From: Actinosynnema sp. ALI-1.44
Lineage (GTDB): Bacteria; Actinomycetota; Actinomycetes; Mycobacteriales; Pseudonocardiaceae
Reading direction: 5' to 3'
Assembly (NCBI RefSeq): GCF_001984155.1
Contig: NZ_MTQO01000037.1
Span: forward strand, 174,643-238,642
Length of the DNA stretch: 64,000 bases
Part shown: positions 52,113-60,369 of the stretch, piece after piece
Numbering within the stretch: position 1 is the stretch's first letter
Layout: each line of letters begins with the position of its first letter
Position numbers and translations under genes: made by a program
Notes under the pieces: model-generated
Database searches by the model: none
What the model was told of the DNA's origin: nothing
Seen by the model: the letters and a program-made list of their open reading frames with translations, nothing else

Positions 52113-54242
52113 ATGACTTACGACGCCGACACTGTCCGGGAGATCCTGGGCAAGGTACGGGCCGAGGGCCGGGAGGCGCTGACCGCGCCAGAGGGCAAGC
52201 GTGTGTGTGACGCCTACGGCATTCCGACTCCCGGCGAGGGATTGGCCGCGACCGCCGACGAGGCGGTCGCGCTGGCCGAGAAGATCGGCTTCCCGGTGGT
52301 GCTGAAGATCGTCTCGCCGGACATCCTGCACAAGACCGAGGCAGGTGGCGTGCTCGTCGGGGTGTCCGATCCGGACGCGGCGCGCGCCGGGTTCGAGAAG
52401 ATCGTCGCCAACGCCAAGGCGTACAAGGCGGATGCGCAGATCGACGGCGTGCAGGTCCAGCAGATGGTCGGCGGCGGGCAAGAGGTCATCATCGGCGCCA
52501 CCACGGACCCGACGTTCGGCAAGGTCGTCGCGTTCGGACTCGGTGGCGTGCTCGTCGAGGTGCTCAAGGACGTCACGTTCCGCCTCGCGCCGGTCACCCA
52601 GGCCGAAGCGGTGTCCATGCTGGACGGGATCGCGGCCGCCGAGGTCCTCAAGGGAGCTCGCGGCGCCGACCCGGTCGACGCCGGCGCGCTCGCCGACGTG
52701 ATCCGCCGGGTGTCGGAACTGGTCGCGGAGTTCCCGGAGATCGCCGAGTTCGACCTGAACCCGGTGTTCGCGGCCAAGGACGGCGCGGTCGCCGCGGACG
52801 TGCGGATCATCCTGCAGAGCGGTGCCGTGGCCGAGAAGCCGCGGATCCCGCACGACGAGATCCTGCGGGTGATGACCAAGCTGATGAACCCGGCCGCGGT
52901 CGCGGTGATCGGCGCGTCCGACCAGGACGGCAAAATCGGCAACTCGGTGATGAAGAACCTGATCAACGGCGGCTACGCCGGTGAGATCCACCCGATCAAC
53001 CCCAAGGCCGACGAGATCATGGGCCGCAAGGCCTACGCGTCGGTCAGGGACATCCCCGGTGACGTCGACGTCGCTGTGTTCGCCATCCCGGCCAAGTTCG
53101 TGCCCGGTGCGCTGGAGGAGTGCGGCGACAAGGGGATCCCGGCCGCCGTGCTCATCCCGTCCGGCTTCGCCGAGACCGGCAACCACGAGGCGCAGGACCA
53201 GATCGTCGAGATCGCGCGGCGGCGCGGCATCCGGATGCTCGGTCCGAACATCTACGGCTACTACTACACCCCGCGGAACCTGTGCGCCACGTTCTGCACG
53301 CCGTACGACGTAAAGGGCGGCGTCGCGCTGACGTCGCAGAGCGGCGGCATCGGCATGGCGATCCTGGGGTTCGCCCGGTCGACCAAGATGGGCGTGTCCG
53401 CCATCGTCGGGCTCGGCAACAAGTCCGATGTGGACGAGGACGACCTGCTGACGTACTTCGAGCAGGACGACGACACCAACGTCGTCGCCATGCACCTGGA
53501 AGACCTCAAGGACGGCAGGGCGTTCGTCGACGCCGCCAAGCGGATGACCAAGAAGAAGCCGGTCATCGTGCTCAAGGCAGGCCGCACCGACATGGGCGCG
53601 CGTGCGGCCAGCTCGCACACAGGTGCGTTGGCGGGCAACGACAAGGTCTACGACGACGTGCTCAAGCAGGCCGGTGTGATCAGGGCGCCCGGCCTCAACG
53701 AGATGCTCGAGTTCGCCCGTGGCGTTCCGCTCCTGCCGACGCCGCGGGGCGAGAACGTGGTGATCATCACCGGCGCTGGTGGCTCCGGCGTACTGCTCTC
53801 CGACGCCGTCGTCGCGGAGGGGCTGTCCCTGATGGACATCCCGCCGGACCTGGACGAGGCGTTCCGCCGGTTCATCCCGCCGTTCGGCGCGGCGGGCAAC
53901 CCGATCGACATCACCGGCGGCGAACCGCCGTCCACCTACGAGGCCACGATCCGGCTCGGCCTGGAGGACCCCCGGATCCACGCGTTGATCCTCGGCTACT
54001 GGCACACCATCGTCACACCGCCCATGGTGTTCGCCGAGTTGACCGCGCGGGTCGTGGAAGAGGCGAGGGCGAAGGGCATCGACAAGCCGGTGGTCGCGTC
54101 GCTCGCCGGTGACGTCGAAGTCGAACGCGCCTGCGAATACCTCTACGACAGGCGCATTGTGGCGTACCCGTACACCACCGAACGGCCGGTGGCTGTGCTG
54201 GGCGCGAAGTACCGGTGGGCCAGGGCAGCGGGCCTGCTGTAA
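52113..54242 (+). CDS. ADP-forming acyl-CoA synthetase, ATP-grasp domain first
   Basis: 709 residues, 4 bases after frc. Residues 1-225 are the ATP-grasp (beta) part: LAEKIGFPVVLKIVSPDILH, then IIGATTDPTFGKVVAFGLGG and AEFDLNPVFA. Residues 250-375 are the CoA-binding fold (NPAAVAVIGASDQDGKIGNS). The ligase part has the phospho-His in SSHTGALAG near 500. The order is reversed relative to most acetate-CoA ligases (alpha-beta). GPNIYGYYYTPRNLCATFCT replaces the usual G-P-N-C-x-G, hinting at a different acyl group. Likely substrates are oxalate or formate; it would conserve thioester energy as ATP or activate the acid. Confidence 0.85.
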   Translation: MTYDADTVREILGKVRAEGREALTAPEGKRVCDAYGIPTPGEGLAATADEAVALAEKIGFPVVLKIVSPDILHKTEAGGVLVGVSDPDAARAGFEKIVANAKAYKADAQIDGVQVQQMVGGGQEVIIGATTDPTFGKVVAFGLGGVLVEVLKDVTFRLAPVTQAEAVSMLDGIAAAEVLKGARGADPVDAGALADVIRRVSELVAEFPEIAEFDLNPVFAAKDGAVAADVRIILQSGAVAEKPRIPHDEILRVMTKLMNPAAVAVIGASDQDGKIGNSVMKNLINGGYAGEIHPINPKADEIMGRKAYASVRDIPGDVDVAVFAIPAKFVPGALEECGDKGIPAAVLIPSGFAETGNHEAQDQIVEIARRRGIRMLGPNIYGYYYTPRNLCATFCTPYDVKGGVALTSQSGGIGMAILGFARSTKMGVSAIVGLGNKSDVDEDDLLTYFEQDDDTNVVAMHLEDLKDGRAFVDAAKRMTKKKPVIVLKAGRTDMGARAASSHTGALAGNDKVYDDVLKQAGVIRAPGLNEMLEFARGVPLLPTPRGENVVIITGAGGSGVLLSDAVVAEGLSLMDIPPDLDEAFRRFIPPFGAAGNPIDITGGEPPSTYEATIRLGLEDPRIHALILGYWHTIVTPPMVFAELTARVVEEARAKGIDKPVVASLAGDVEVERACEYLYDRRIVAYPYTTERPVAVLGAKYRWARAAGLL

Positions 54243-54254
54243 CACCAAAAAGCC

Positions 54255-54302
54255 CCTCGTGGGTGTTCACCGGGGTTCTGACCCCGGTGAACACCCACGA
54301 GG
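54255..54302. terminator. 21-bp perfect hairpin between synthetase and Nramp-like genes
   Basis: CCTCGTGGGTGTTCACCGGGG (21 bases, 54255-54275) pairs without mismatch with 54282-54302; the loop is TTCTGA. An A-tract precedes it on the plus strand, which gives a T-tract only for minus-strand transcripts. It can stop or attenuate the operon before the transporter gene, or shape its leader. Confidence 0.75.
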
Positions 54303-54342
54303 TCACAGGGGTTCGAAATTCCTCAACGGAGAGGGGTCTGAG

Positions 54343-55833
54343 ATGGAGACCTCGAAAACCCCGGCAGCCGGGCCGAACTTAGTCGCCGGCGAGCAGCGAG
54401 TGTGGCGGGCCGGTCGGCTCGATCCCATGCCCATCCGTACCCTGCCCGAGGCACCTCCGTCGATCCACCTGTTGGGACCGACGGTCTTCCTGGTCGCCCT
54501 CGGTGTCGGGATGGGCGAGTCCTACATGTGGCCGAGGCTCGTGCTGGTTTTCGGCCCCGAGATCAGGTGGCTGTTCCTGATCGGTGTCACACTGCAGGCC
54601 GTCGTGATGCTGGAGATGGCCCGTTACGCGATGGCGACCGGCGAGAGCATCTTCACCGGCGCCGCGCGCGTGTTCAAACCGATCATGTGGTTCTTCTTCG
54701 TGGTGGCGATCCTGGTCTACATCTGGCCCGGCCACCTGTCCGCGGGAGCGGCGGCGTTCGAGGAGATCACGGGCATACCGTGGGTGGTGACCGCCTGCGT
54801 TGCCCTTGTCCTGGTGGGGATCCTGTTCAGCCTCGCCAGGGTGATCTACAACCTGCTGGAGAACGTGCTGGCGATCCTGATCGGACTGCTGGTCGTCGGT
54901 ACGGCCGTGATCGCGTCGATGGTCGGCAACTGGTCGGACCTGGCGTCGACCATCGGCGGCATGTTCTCGTTCGGCTACTTCCCGTCGGGCGCGATGACCG
55001 ACCAGTGGTTCCCGATCGTGGTCGGCGCGATCGCGTTCGCCGGGCCGTCCGGGATGCAGCAGATGTGGTATACCCTGCACCTTCGCGACAGCGGCGCCGG
55101 AATGGGCGCGCACATCCCGAAGCTGCGCGGGTTGCGGCACGCGGGCGAAGAAGAGGAGATGCCCAACCGCGGGTTCATGTTCGACACGGACAACCCGGAC
55201 GAGATGCGCAAGTGGCGGGGGTGGCGGCGCTGGGTCACCTTCGACGCCCTGTTGCTGTTCTGGGGCATCACGATGCTGGTGACGATCTCGTTCACCGTGC
55301 TCGCCCAGTCGGCGGCACGGTCCAACCCGGACGTCAAGACCCTGATCGAGGGCGGTGACCGGGACGCCGCGCTGTCGGCGATGTCGGACGCGTTCGCCCA
55401 GGCGGGCGGGCCGGTGCTCGGTGGGTTGTTCTTCGGCTTCATCGCGCTGATCGGCCTGAACGCCACGCTGGGCCTGTTCGACTCGTTCTCGCGCGGCCAG
55501 GCGGACATGACGTACTTCTTCGTCAAGGGCGCCAAGCGGTTCAAGATGGCACACCTCTACGCGGGTTTCCTGTGGGGTGTGATCACGTTCGGCATCCTGA
55601 TCCTGCTGTTCGGGCCTGCCGACGGACCCGAGTCGGTGCTGGACATCCTGGCGTTCCTGTCCACGTTCGCGATGGGCTCGTACTGCGTGGTCCTGTTGCT
55701 GGTGAACAACAAGATGCTGCCGAAACCGATCAGGCCGAAGTGGTGGAGCAACGCCGTCATCGGCTTCGGTGCCGTGTTCTACCTCGGCATGCTGTTCTAC
55801 TCGTTGTTCCGCTTCGGGGTGGTCGTCGGCTGA
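54343..55833 (+). CDS. Nramp-like membrane transporter
   Basis: ATG 54343 with GAGGGG 6 nt before. 496 residues, about eleven or twelve helices. The first repeat has GPTVFLVALGVGMGESYMWP, where metal-transporting Nramp has a D-P-G-N motif; here that helix reads G-V-G-M-G-E-S, so the classic metal-binding Asp and Asn are missing. Hydrophilic loop near residues 225-300 is acidic. It belongs to the distant Nramp branch that may move something other than Mn or Fe, such as an organic acid. Three genes (this, the next, TerC) overlap and form one unit. Confidence 0.8.
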   Translation: METSKTPAAGPNLVAGEQRVWRAGRLDPMPIRTLPEAPPSIHLLGPTVFLVALGVGMGESYMWPRLVLVFGPEIRWLFLIGVTLQAVVMLEMARYAMATGESIFTGAARVFKPIMWFFFVVAILVYIWPGHLSAGAAAFEEITGIPWVVTACVALVLVGILFSLARVIYNLLENVLAILIGLLVVGTAVIASMVGNWSDLASTIGGMFSFGYFPSGAMTDQWFPIVVGAIAFAGPSGMQQMWYTLHLRDSGAGMGAHIPKLRGLRHAGEEEEMPNRGFMFDTDNPDEMRKWRGWRRWVTFDALLLFWGITMLVTISFTVLAQSAARSNPDVKTLIEGGDRDAALSAMSDAFAQAGGPVLGGLFFGFIALIGLNATLGLFDSFSRGQADMTYFFVKGAKRFKMAHLYAGFLWGVITFGILILLFGPADGPESVLDILAFLSTFAMGSYCVVLLLVNNKMLPKPIRPKWWSNAVIGFGAVFYLGMLFYSLFRFGVVVG

Positions 55834-56384
55834 TGGACAGAGTCGTCACGGCCGGTCCGCGCGAGTGGGCCGAAGTGGGTCTGCCCGGCTTCGCCGTCGG
55901 GTTCCTGGCGGGTACTGTCGCGGGCCTGATGGCCCTGATCGTCGGCCAGCCGGTCGGCTGGGCGATGGTGGCGGCGCTGGCGTTCGCCTTGCCGCTCGGT
56001 GCGTTGGGCGCCGTCTACAGCATGTTGCTCGCCGCAGGCAAGGTGCGAATGGGTGGCTTCGCGCCCGCATGTTTGTTCTGGCTGGTCGGTTTCCCCCTCG
56101 CACGCCTGGTGCAGGAGGTACTGACCCGCCTGGTGCTGACCGGTACACCCGGATTCCCGCCCGATGCCCTTGGTTTCCTGGCATACCAGGGGATCATCAG
56201 CGCGGGATTCGCGATCGGGTTCCTCTGGACGCACGAACGCCTGGCGCCCCGCTGGTGGCACCGGATGTCCGGCCATAATCCCGCGGCGGCGCGGGTCTAT
56301 GATCGCTACGCCTCACATGCGCGTGTCATGTGGGAGGCGCGAGAGGCCCGTAACCGCAGGCGGGAGGCGAGCAAGTCACGATGA
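55833..56384 (+). CDS. small membrane protein of unknown function
   Basis: ATG 55833 shares a base with the transporter stop. 183 residues, four membrane helices (about 17-38, 45-68, 73-95, 118-138), with PACLFWLVGFPLARLVQEVL in the third and a charged C-terminal cytoplasmic tail (RVYDRYASHARVMWEAREAR). I do not recognise the family. It lies between the Nramp-like and TerC genes with overlaps on both sides, so it may be a subunit or helper of one of them. Confidence 0.8.
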   Translation: MDRVVTAGPREWAEVGLPGFAVGFLAGTVAGLMALIVGQPVGWAMVAALAFALPLGALGAVYSMLLAAGKVRMGGFAPACLFWLVGFPLARLVQEVLTRLVLTGTPGFPPDALGFLAYQGIISAGFAIGFLWTHERLAPRWWHRMSGHNPAAARVYDRYASHARVMWEAREARNRRREASKSR

Positions 56385-57367
56385 TGAACATCCCCACATG
56401 GGTTTGGCTGGTCACTGTGGCCGGTCTGTCCGCAATGATCATGTTCGACTTCTACCTGGTGTCGCGCAATCCGCGGAAACCCTCGATGCGGGAGTGCGCG
56501 CTGTGGGTGTGCGCGTACGTGGGCCTTGCGGTCCTTTTCGGACTCGGTGTGACCGTTGTCGCCGGTGGCAAGTACGGCGGTGAGTTCTTCGCGGGCTGGG
56601 TGACCGAATACTCGCTCTCGGTGGACAACCTGTTCGTCTTCATCATCATCATGGGCGCCTTCGCCGTGCCGAAGCAGTACCAGCAGAAGGTGCTGTCGAT
56701 CGGGATCGTGCTGGCGCTGCTGATGAGAGGTCTGTTCATCGCGGCGGGTGCCCAGATCGTGTCCCGGTTCGACTGGGTGTTCTACATCTTCGGTGCGTTC
56801 CTCATCTACACGGCCTGGAAGCTGGTGCGCCACCAGGACGACGACGAGGACGAGTTCAAGGAGAACGCGGTTCTCCGTGTGGCGAAGAGGTTCCTGCCCG
56901 CCACGGACTCCTATGACGGGGCTCGGATCACCACCAGGGTGGACGGGCGCAAGATGGTCACGCCGATGCTGATCGTGATGATCGCGATCGGTACGACGGA
57001 CCTGTTGTTCGCGCTCGACTCCATCCCGGCGATCTTCGGCCTCACCAAGGAGCCCTACCTGGTGTTCACCGCGAACGCGTTCGCGCTGATGGGCCTTCGG
57101 CAGCTGTACTTCCTGATCGGCGGCTTGCTGGACAAGCTCGTCTACCTCAGCAAGGGGCTGTCGATCGTGCTGGCGTTCATCGGCGTGAAGCTCGTGTTCG
57201 AGGCGCTGCACCACGACGGTGTGAGCTGGGCGCCGGAGATTCCCATCCTGCTCTCGCTCGGCATCATCCTCGGCACACTGGCAGTGACGACGGTGGCGAG
57301 CCTGATCAAGGTGCGGCGCGAACCCGGGGAATCGGAGCCGGAATCGGTGACCGTCAACGGTGGCTGA
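56381..57367 (+). CDS. TerC/Alx-family integral membrane protein
   Basis: ATG 56381 overlaps the preceding stop (a second ATG follows). 328 residues with nine helices. GWVTEYSLSVDNLFVFIIIM near residues 70-90 is the TerC hallmark (E-x-S-L-S-V-D-N), repeated as IAIGTTDLLFALDSIPAIFG near 200-220 (D-x-x-x-A-x-D-S). The Asp residues bind a metal; Alx/MntX members export Mn. A cytoplasmic acidic loop (HQDDDEDEFKENAVLRVAKR) lies between. In an oxalate locus it could counter metal imbalance from chelation. Confidence 0.92.
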   Translation: MMNIPTWVWLVTVAGLSAMIMFDFYLVSRNPRKPSMRECALWVCAYVGLAVLFGLGVTVVAGGKYGGEFFAGWVTEYSLSVDNLFVFIIIMGAFAVPKQYQQKVLSIGIVLALLMRGLFIAAGAQIVSRFDWVFYIFGAFLIYTAWKLVRHQDDDEDEFKENAVLRVAKRFLPATDSYDGARITTRVDGRKMVTPMLIVMIAIGTTDLLFALDSIPAIFGLTKEPYLVFTANAFALMGLRQLYFLIGGLLDKLVYLSKGLSIVLAFIGVKLVFEALHHDGVSWAPEIPILLSLGIILGTLAVTTVASLIKVRREPGESEPESVTVNGG

Positions 57368-57399
57368 CTGCCCGTCGAAGAAGGTGGGCGTTCGAGGCG

Positions 57400-57585
57400 T
57401 CAGTGCGCCTCGGCGTCCGCCTTCTTGGCGTCGGAACCACGCAGGTAGCTCTCAACCTCATCGGAGAGACCCCGCTCGGACCGCGCCATGGCGGCCGAAA
57501 GGCCCACACCCATCCTGCCGCCGTCCGCGCTGGCGCCCAGCGGACCGCGGGTGAGAGTCTCGAAGATCTCCCGGATCCTGCTCAT
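57400..57585 (-). CDS. 61-residue protein with its own regulon operator
   Basis: ATG 57585 with AAGG 4 nt before, converging with TerC. Sequence MSRIREIFETLTRGPLGASA, GRMGVGLSAAMARSERGLSD, EVESYLRGSDAKKADAEAH: helical, soluble, no Cys, and no family I recognise. Operator copy C lies 57 bases upstream in its promoter, so it should be induced with the oxalate genes. Possible roles are a protein adaptor or a small subunit; none is supported yet. Codon use looks normal. Confidence 0.7.
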   Translation of the reverse strand: MSRIREIFETLTRGPLGASADGGRMGVGLSAAMARSERGLSDEVESYLRGSDAKKADAEAH

Positions 57586-57641
57586 CTGACCTTCACTCCT
57601 CCTCTGTGACTGGGGCTGATCCTGTGATCATCTGGTCGACT

Positions 57642-57660
57642 GCCTACAGCATACAATCCG
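57642..57660 (+). promoter_or_regulatory. proposed GntR/FCD operator, copy C
   Basis: GCCTACAGCATACAATCCG, matching the 13-bp core of the other copies; shares the ending CAATCCG with copy D. Only the 61-residue minus-strand gene lies close enough to be its target. Confidence 0.55.
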
Positions 57661-57910
57661 TACGGTCATCCCAGGCGGTGCGACCAGTCACATCACTCAA
57701 AGTGACCAATTGTCGCGCTTGCCCTTGCTTGTCTGGGCGATACCTGTTAGCCGGTTATGTCCGGTTAGGGCGCTAGCGTCTCTTCTTCTTGTGATTACCC
57801 GTTGAGCTGTGGCGGTAACCGGATGCGCGCGAGCACGACAGGGCGCGGAAGAGCTGATCTGCTCGTGCCGACCGGTGTCCGGCGCTGCGGCCGGACACCG
57901 GGTTCCGGGG
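57661..57910. other. non-coding stretch with CCGGTTA direct repeats
   Basis: Between copy C and the small secreted protein I see no gene. It contains CCGGTTATGT then CCGGTTAGGG (57751-57770), a 10-bp tandem, and further on a GGTAACCGG. Repeats one helical turn apart could bind a regulator. Confidence 0.4.
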
Positions 57911-58249
57911 TCAGTGGCCGCCGTTGTCCTGGAGGACGCCGGAGGAGCACGAACCGGTTTGGCCGGACGGGCTGAGCACGTCGACCAGCACGGCCACCAG
58001 GATGCCGACGTTCACGTTGGTGTCGTTCAGGCACACCGGGATGGTGACGGTGTCGGCGACGCTCAGTTCGCCGGTGTTGAGCACGCCGAACTGCTCGGTG
58101 TGGTCATTCGTGGTGTTGACCGCACCGACTTGCGCGTCACCGGGCCCGGCCAGCGGATGTGTCGGTGCCGCGAACGCGTGGGCGGCAGGTATCAGCATTC
58201 CGGCGGTGGCAAGCGCCACCACACCTGCTTTTCTCAACAAGGGGCACAC
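57911..58249 (-). CDS. small secreted protein of unknown function
   Basis: GTG 58249 opens the frame; TTG 58240 (8 nt after AGAGG) is an alternative start. Signal peptide KAGVVALATAGMLIPAAHAF is cleaved near AAPTHP. The mature 80 residues are rich in Val, Asn and Thr (AVNTTNDHTEQFGVLNTGEL, PVCLNDTNVNVGILVAVLVD) with two Cys (TIPVC and GSCSS), a pattern like surface-active rodlin/chaplin-type peptides, though I cannot assign either. It lies in the middle of the oxalate region but with no operator directly before it. Confidence 0.7.
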   Translation of the reverse strand: MCPLLRKAGVVALATAGMLIPAAHAFAAPTHPLAGPGDAQVGAVNTTNDHTEQFGVLNTGELSVADTVTIPVCLNDTNVNVGILVAVLVDVLSPSGQTGSCSSGVLQDNGGH

Positions 58250-58948
58250 CTCTGAGTGGATAAGTGGTTCTCGATGAGCCGGGACGTGTGGCTCACGCGC
58301 AACTTATCAGTGCTTTTCCGGTGTTCCGGTGACAACACGGGGTCGTCGGAGCAGTGGATGAAATGTCCACCGGTCGTGGACGTGGGGGATAACGGATCGT
58401 GAGAAAACCGGCCTGATTTGAATGGAAATCACACGTTCGGGGTGCGCTGGTCCGCAAGCGGATGATGGCCTGTGAGTGACAGGGACTGGCCACCGTCACT
58501 GATCCACGACAGCGACGCCGCGACCGTCGGACGGTGCCGTTGCCCCAGTGAACGCTCGTGGCCATCGCGCTGGTCGAAGAGAGTGTTCGCGTCGCCGTCG
58601 CAAACCGATCGTTGGCGCCCTTTCTCTGTTTTCCGGTAGAACGCCCCGGGTGGTGATCAATCGGTCAAAAGGCTTCACTCGGACGATTTTATGTCCCGTT
58701 TTTCGTGATTGCGGGTCCCGAGGGGCATTTCTGGAAAGAGGACTGGACATCCACGGTGGTTGGGGCCACTATCGAAGTTGACCTCATTCAGTATGCAATC
58801 CGTGACGGGAGTGTGGTCGCGAACGGTGTCGCCACGCTGGGCGGCGCCGTTGTTCTGTGGCGTTTTCCGTGAACGGGAAACGCCTGCCTGCGGTCGTGGG
58901 CGCGTTGATCCAATCCGATTCTCTGTGATTCGGCCGGGAGAGGCTTGC
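58250..58948. other. 700-base non-coding leader/promoter region of OFA1
   Basis: No convincing gene in either strand: frames here lack starts with ribosome sites and read as low-complexity. It holds operator copy D and, from about 58800 to 58948, the leader of the OFA1 gene. The rest shows nothing I can name. Confidence 0.5.
58784..58802 (+). promoter_or_regulatory. proposed GntR/FCD operator, copy D (OFA1)
   Basis: TCATTCAGTATGCAATCCG, 147 bases before the OFA1 start and matching the common core. A TTGACC at 58778-58783 just upstream could be the -35 of the promoter it overlaps. Confidence 0.55.
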
Positions 58949-60307
58949 ATGACGACCAGTTTCAAGCAGATCACGGACTCCAACGGGCGGGTGTACCGCG
59001 TCGGCGAGACACCGACGGATTTGATGGGGCGTTCGCGGGCGTGGATGGTGTTTCTTCCGTGGCTCGCGATGATGGCGGTGAGCGTTTTCGAATACGGGTG
59101 GGGTGCGGCTGAGGAAACCTTGGAGCAGGTGCACGGCTGGTCGTTGAACGACGCGTTCTGGCTGGCCAGCGTCTGGGCCGTGTTCCAGGCGGGGGTCGCG
59201 TTCCCCGCGGGCAGGCTGCGGGAGAAGGGCATCATGTCCGCGCGGACCGCCATGCTGATCGGTGCGGTCTGCAGCGGCCTCGGCTACTTCACCATCGCGC
59301 ACAGCGATGATCTCGTCCTCGCGTTCATCGGGTACTCGGTACTCGGCGGGACCGGTGCGGGTCTGGTCTACGCGACCTGCATCAACATGGTGGGCAAGTG
59401 GTACCCGGACAAGCGCGGTGCCCGCACCGGGTTCGTCAACGGCGGATTCGCCTACGGCACAGTGCCGTTCATCTTCGTCTTCTCCTACGTCTTCACGCCG
59501 GACAACTTCACGCTCGTGCTGGACCTGGTCGGCTTCTACATGCTCGTCGTCGTGGGTGTCAGCGGCCTGTTGTTCCGTGATCCGCCGAAGAACTGGTGGC
59601 CCGCCGAGGTCGACCCGTTGACGTGGAACAGCGGCAAGAACAAGACCCTGGCCAAGAACCCGCCCGCCGTCCGGCAGTTCACCCCGATGGAGGCCATCAG
59701 GACCGGCATGCTGCCGCTGATGTGGGTGTGCCTGGTGATCATCGGCGGTGTCTCGTTGTTCGGCATCAACTTCCAGGTGCCGTTCGCCAAGGTCAGCGGG
59801 TTCGGGCCGTTCATCGTCGCGTCTTCGGCCGGTGTGCTCGCGGTCGTCAACGGCGTCGGCCGCGGCCTGTGCGGCTGGTTGTCGGACAAACTGGGTCGCC
59901 GACAGACCCTGACCCTCGTGCTGCTCGTTGCCGCTGTCGCCCAGTTCGGCGTGCTCTACGCGGGCAACACCGGGAACCTGTGGCTGTTCATGATCTTCGC
60001 GTTCATCAACGGTTTCGGCGGCGGCGCGTTCTACCCGTTGTTCGCTTCGCTGGTGCCGGACTACTTCGGCGAGAACAACAACGCCTCCAACTACGGCCTC
60101 GTCTACAGCGCCAAACTGGTCGGCGGGATCGGCGGGGGAGGCCTGGCGGCGGGCGTCGTCACGGCATGGGGCTACACCGGCGCATACGTGCTGGCCGGGT
60201 GTATCGCATTGGTGTCCGCTGTGCTGACGTTGTTCCTCAAGCAGCCGGGGCACACGCGTGACGAGAAGGCGCAACGGTCCGCGGTCGGGGAACTCGCCGT
60301 CTCTTAG
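58949..60307 (+). CDS. OFA-family MFS transporter 1 (oxalate/formate-type)
   Basis: ATG 58949 after GGGAGAGG. 452 residues, twelve helices. Family traits: RVYRVGETPTDLMGRSRAWM before helix 1, [31 protein letters not shown] near 120-140 (the glycine-rich stretch of OxlT-like carriers) and GRGLCGWLSDKLGRRQTLTL in the middle. [20 protein letters not shown] lies in helix 10-11. The locus (frc, TPP enzyme) makes oxalate or formate the likely cargo, by exchange or H+ symport. Paralogous to OFA2. Confidence 0.9.
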   Translation: MTTSFKQITDSNGRVYRVGETPTDLMGRSRAWMVFLPWLAMMAVSVFEYGWGAAEETLEQVHGWSLNDAFWLASVWAVFQAGVAFPAGRLREKGIMSARTAMLIGAVCSGLGYFTIAHSDDLVLAFIGYSVLGGTGAGLVYATCINMVGKWYPDKRGARTGFVNGGFAYGTVPFIFVFSYVFTPDNFTLVLDLVGFYMLVVVGVSGLLFRDPPKNWWPAEVDPLTWNSGKNKTLAKNPPAVRQFTPMEAIRTGMLPLMWVCLVIIGGVSLFGINFQVPFAKVSGFGPFIVASSAGVLAVVNGVGRGLCGWLSDKLGRRQTLTLVLLVAAVAQFGVLYAGNTGNLWLFMIFAFINGFGGGAFYPLFASLVPDYFGENNNASNYGLVYSAKLVGGIGGGGLAAGVVTAWGYTGAYVLAGCIALVSAVLTLFLKQPGHTRDEKAQRSAVGELAVS

Positions 60308-60329
60308 AGCTGTCTCCTGGAGCAAGCTC

Positions 60330-60368
60330 CCTGCCTGGGAGTCCGCCATCTCCGGACTCCCAGGCAGG
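60330..60368. terminator. bidirectional terminator
   Basis: CCTGCCTGGGAGTCCG (60330-60345) and CGGACTCCCAGGCAGG (60353-60368) make a 16-bp perfect stem with a 7-nt loop between convergent OFA1 and gntR. Confidence 0.85.
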
Positions 60369-60369
60369 A

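Noticed and set aside
54303..54325. GTTCGAAATTCC resembling a tRNA T-loop just after the 21-bp hairpin.
   Set aside because: The preceding hairpin does not form acceptor, D and anticodon arms, and no CCA-compatible pairing exists.
54243..54342. Possible metal riboswitch (yybP-ykoY or similar) ahead of the Nramp-like gene.
   Set aside because: The leader is only 100 bases and is filled by one perfect hairpin; none of the conserved loop sequences is seen.
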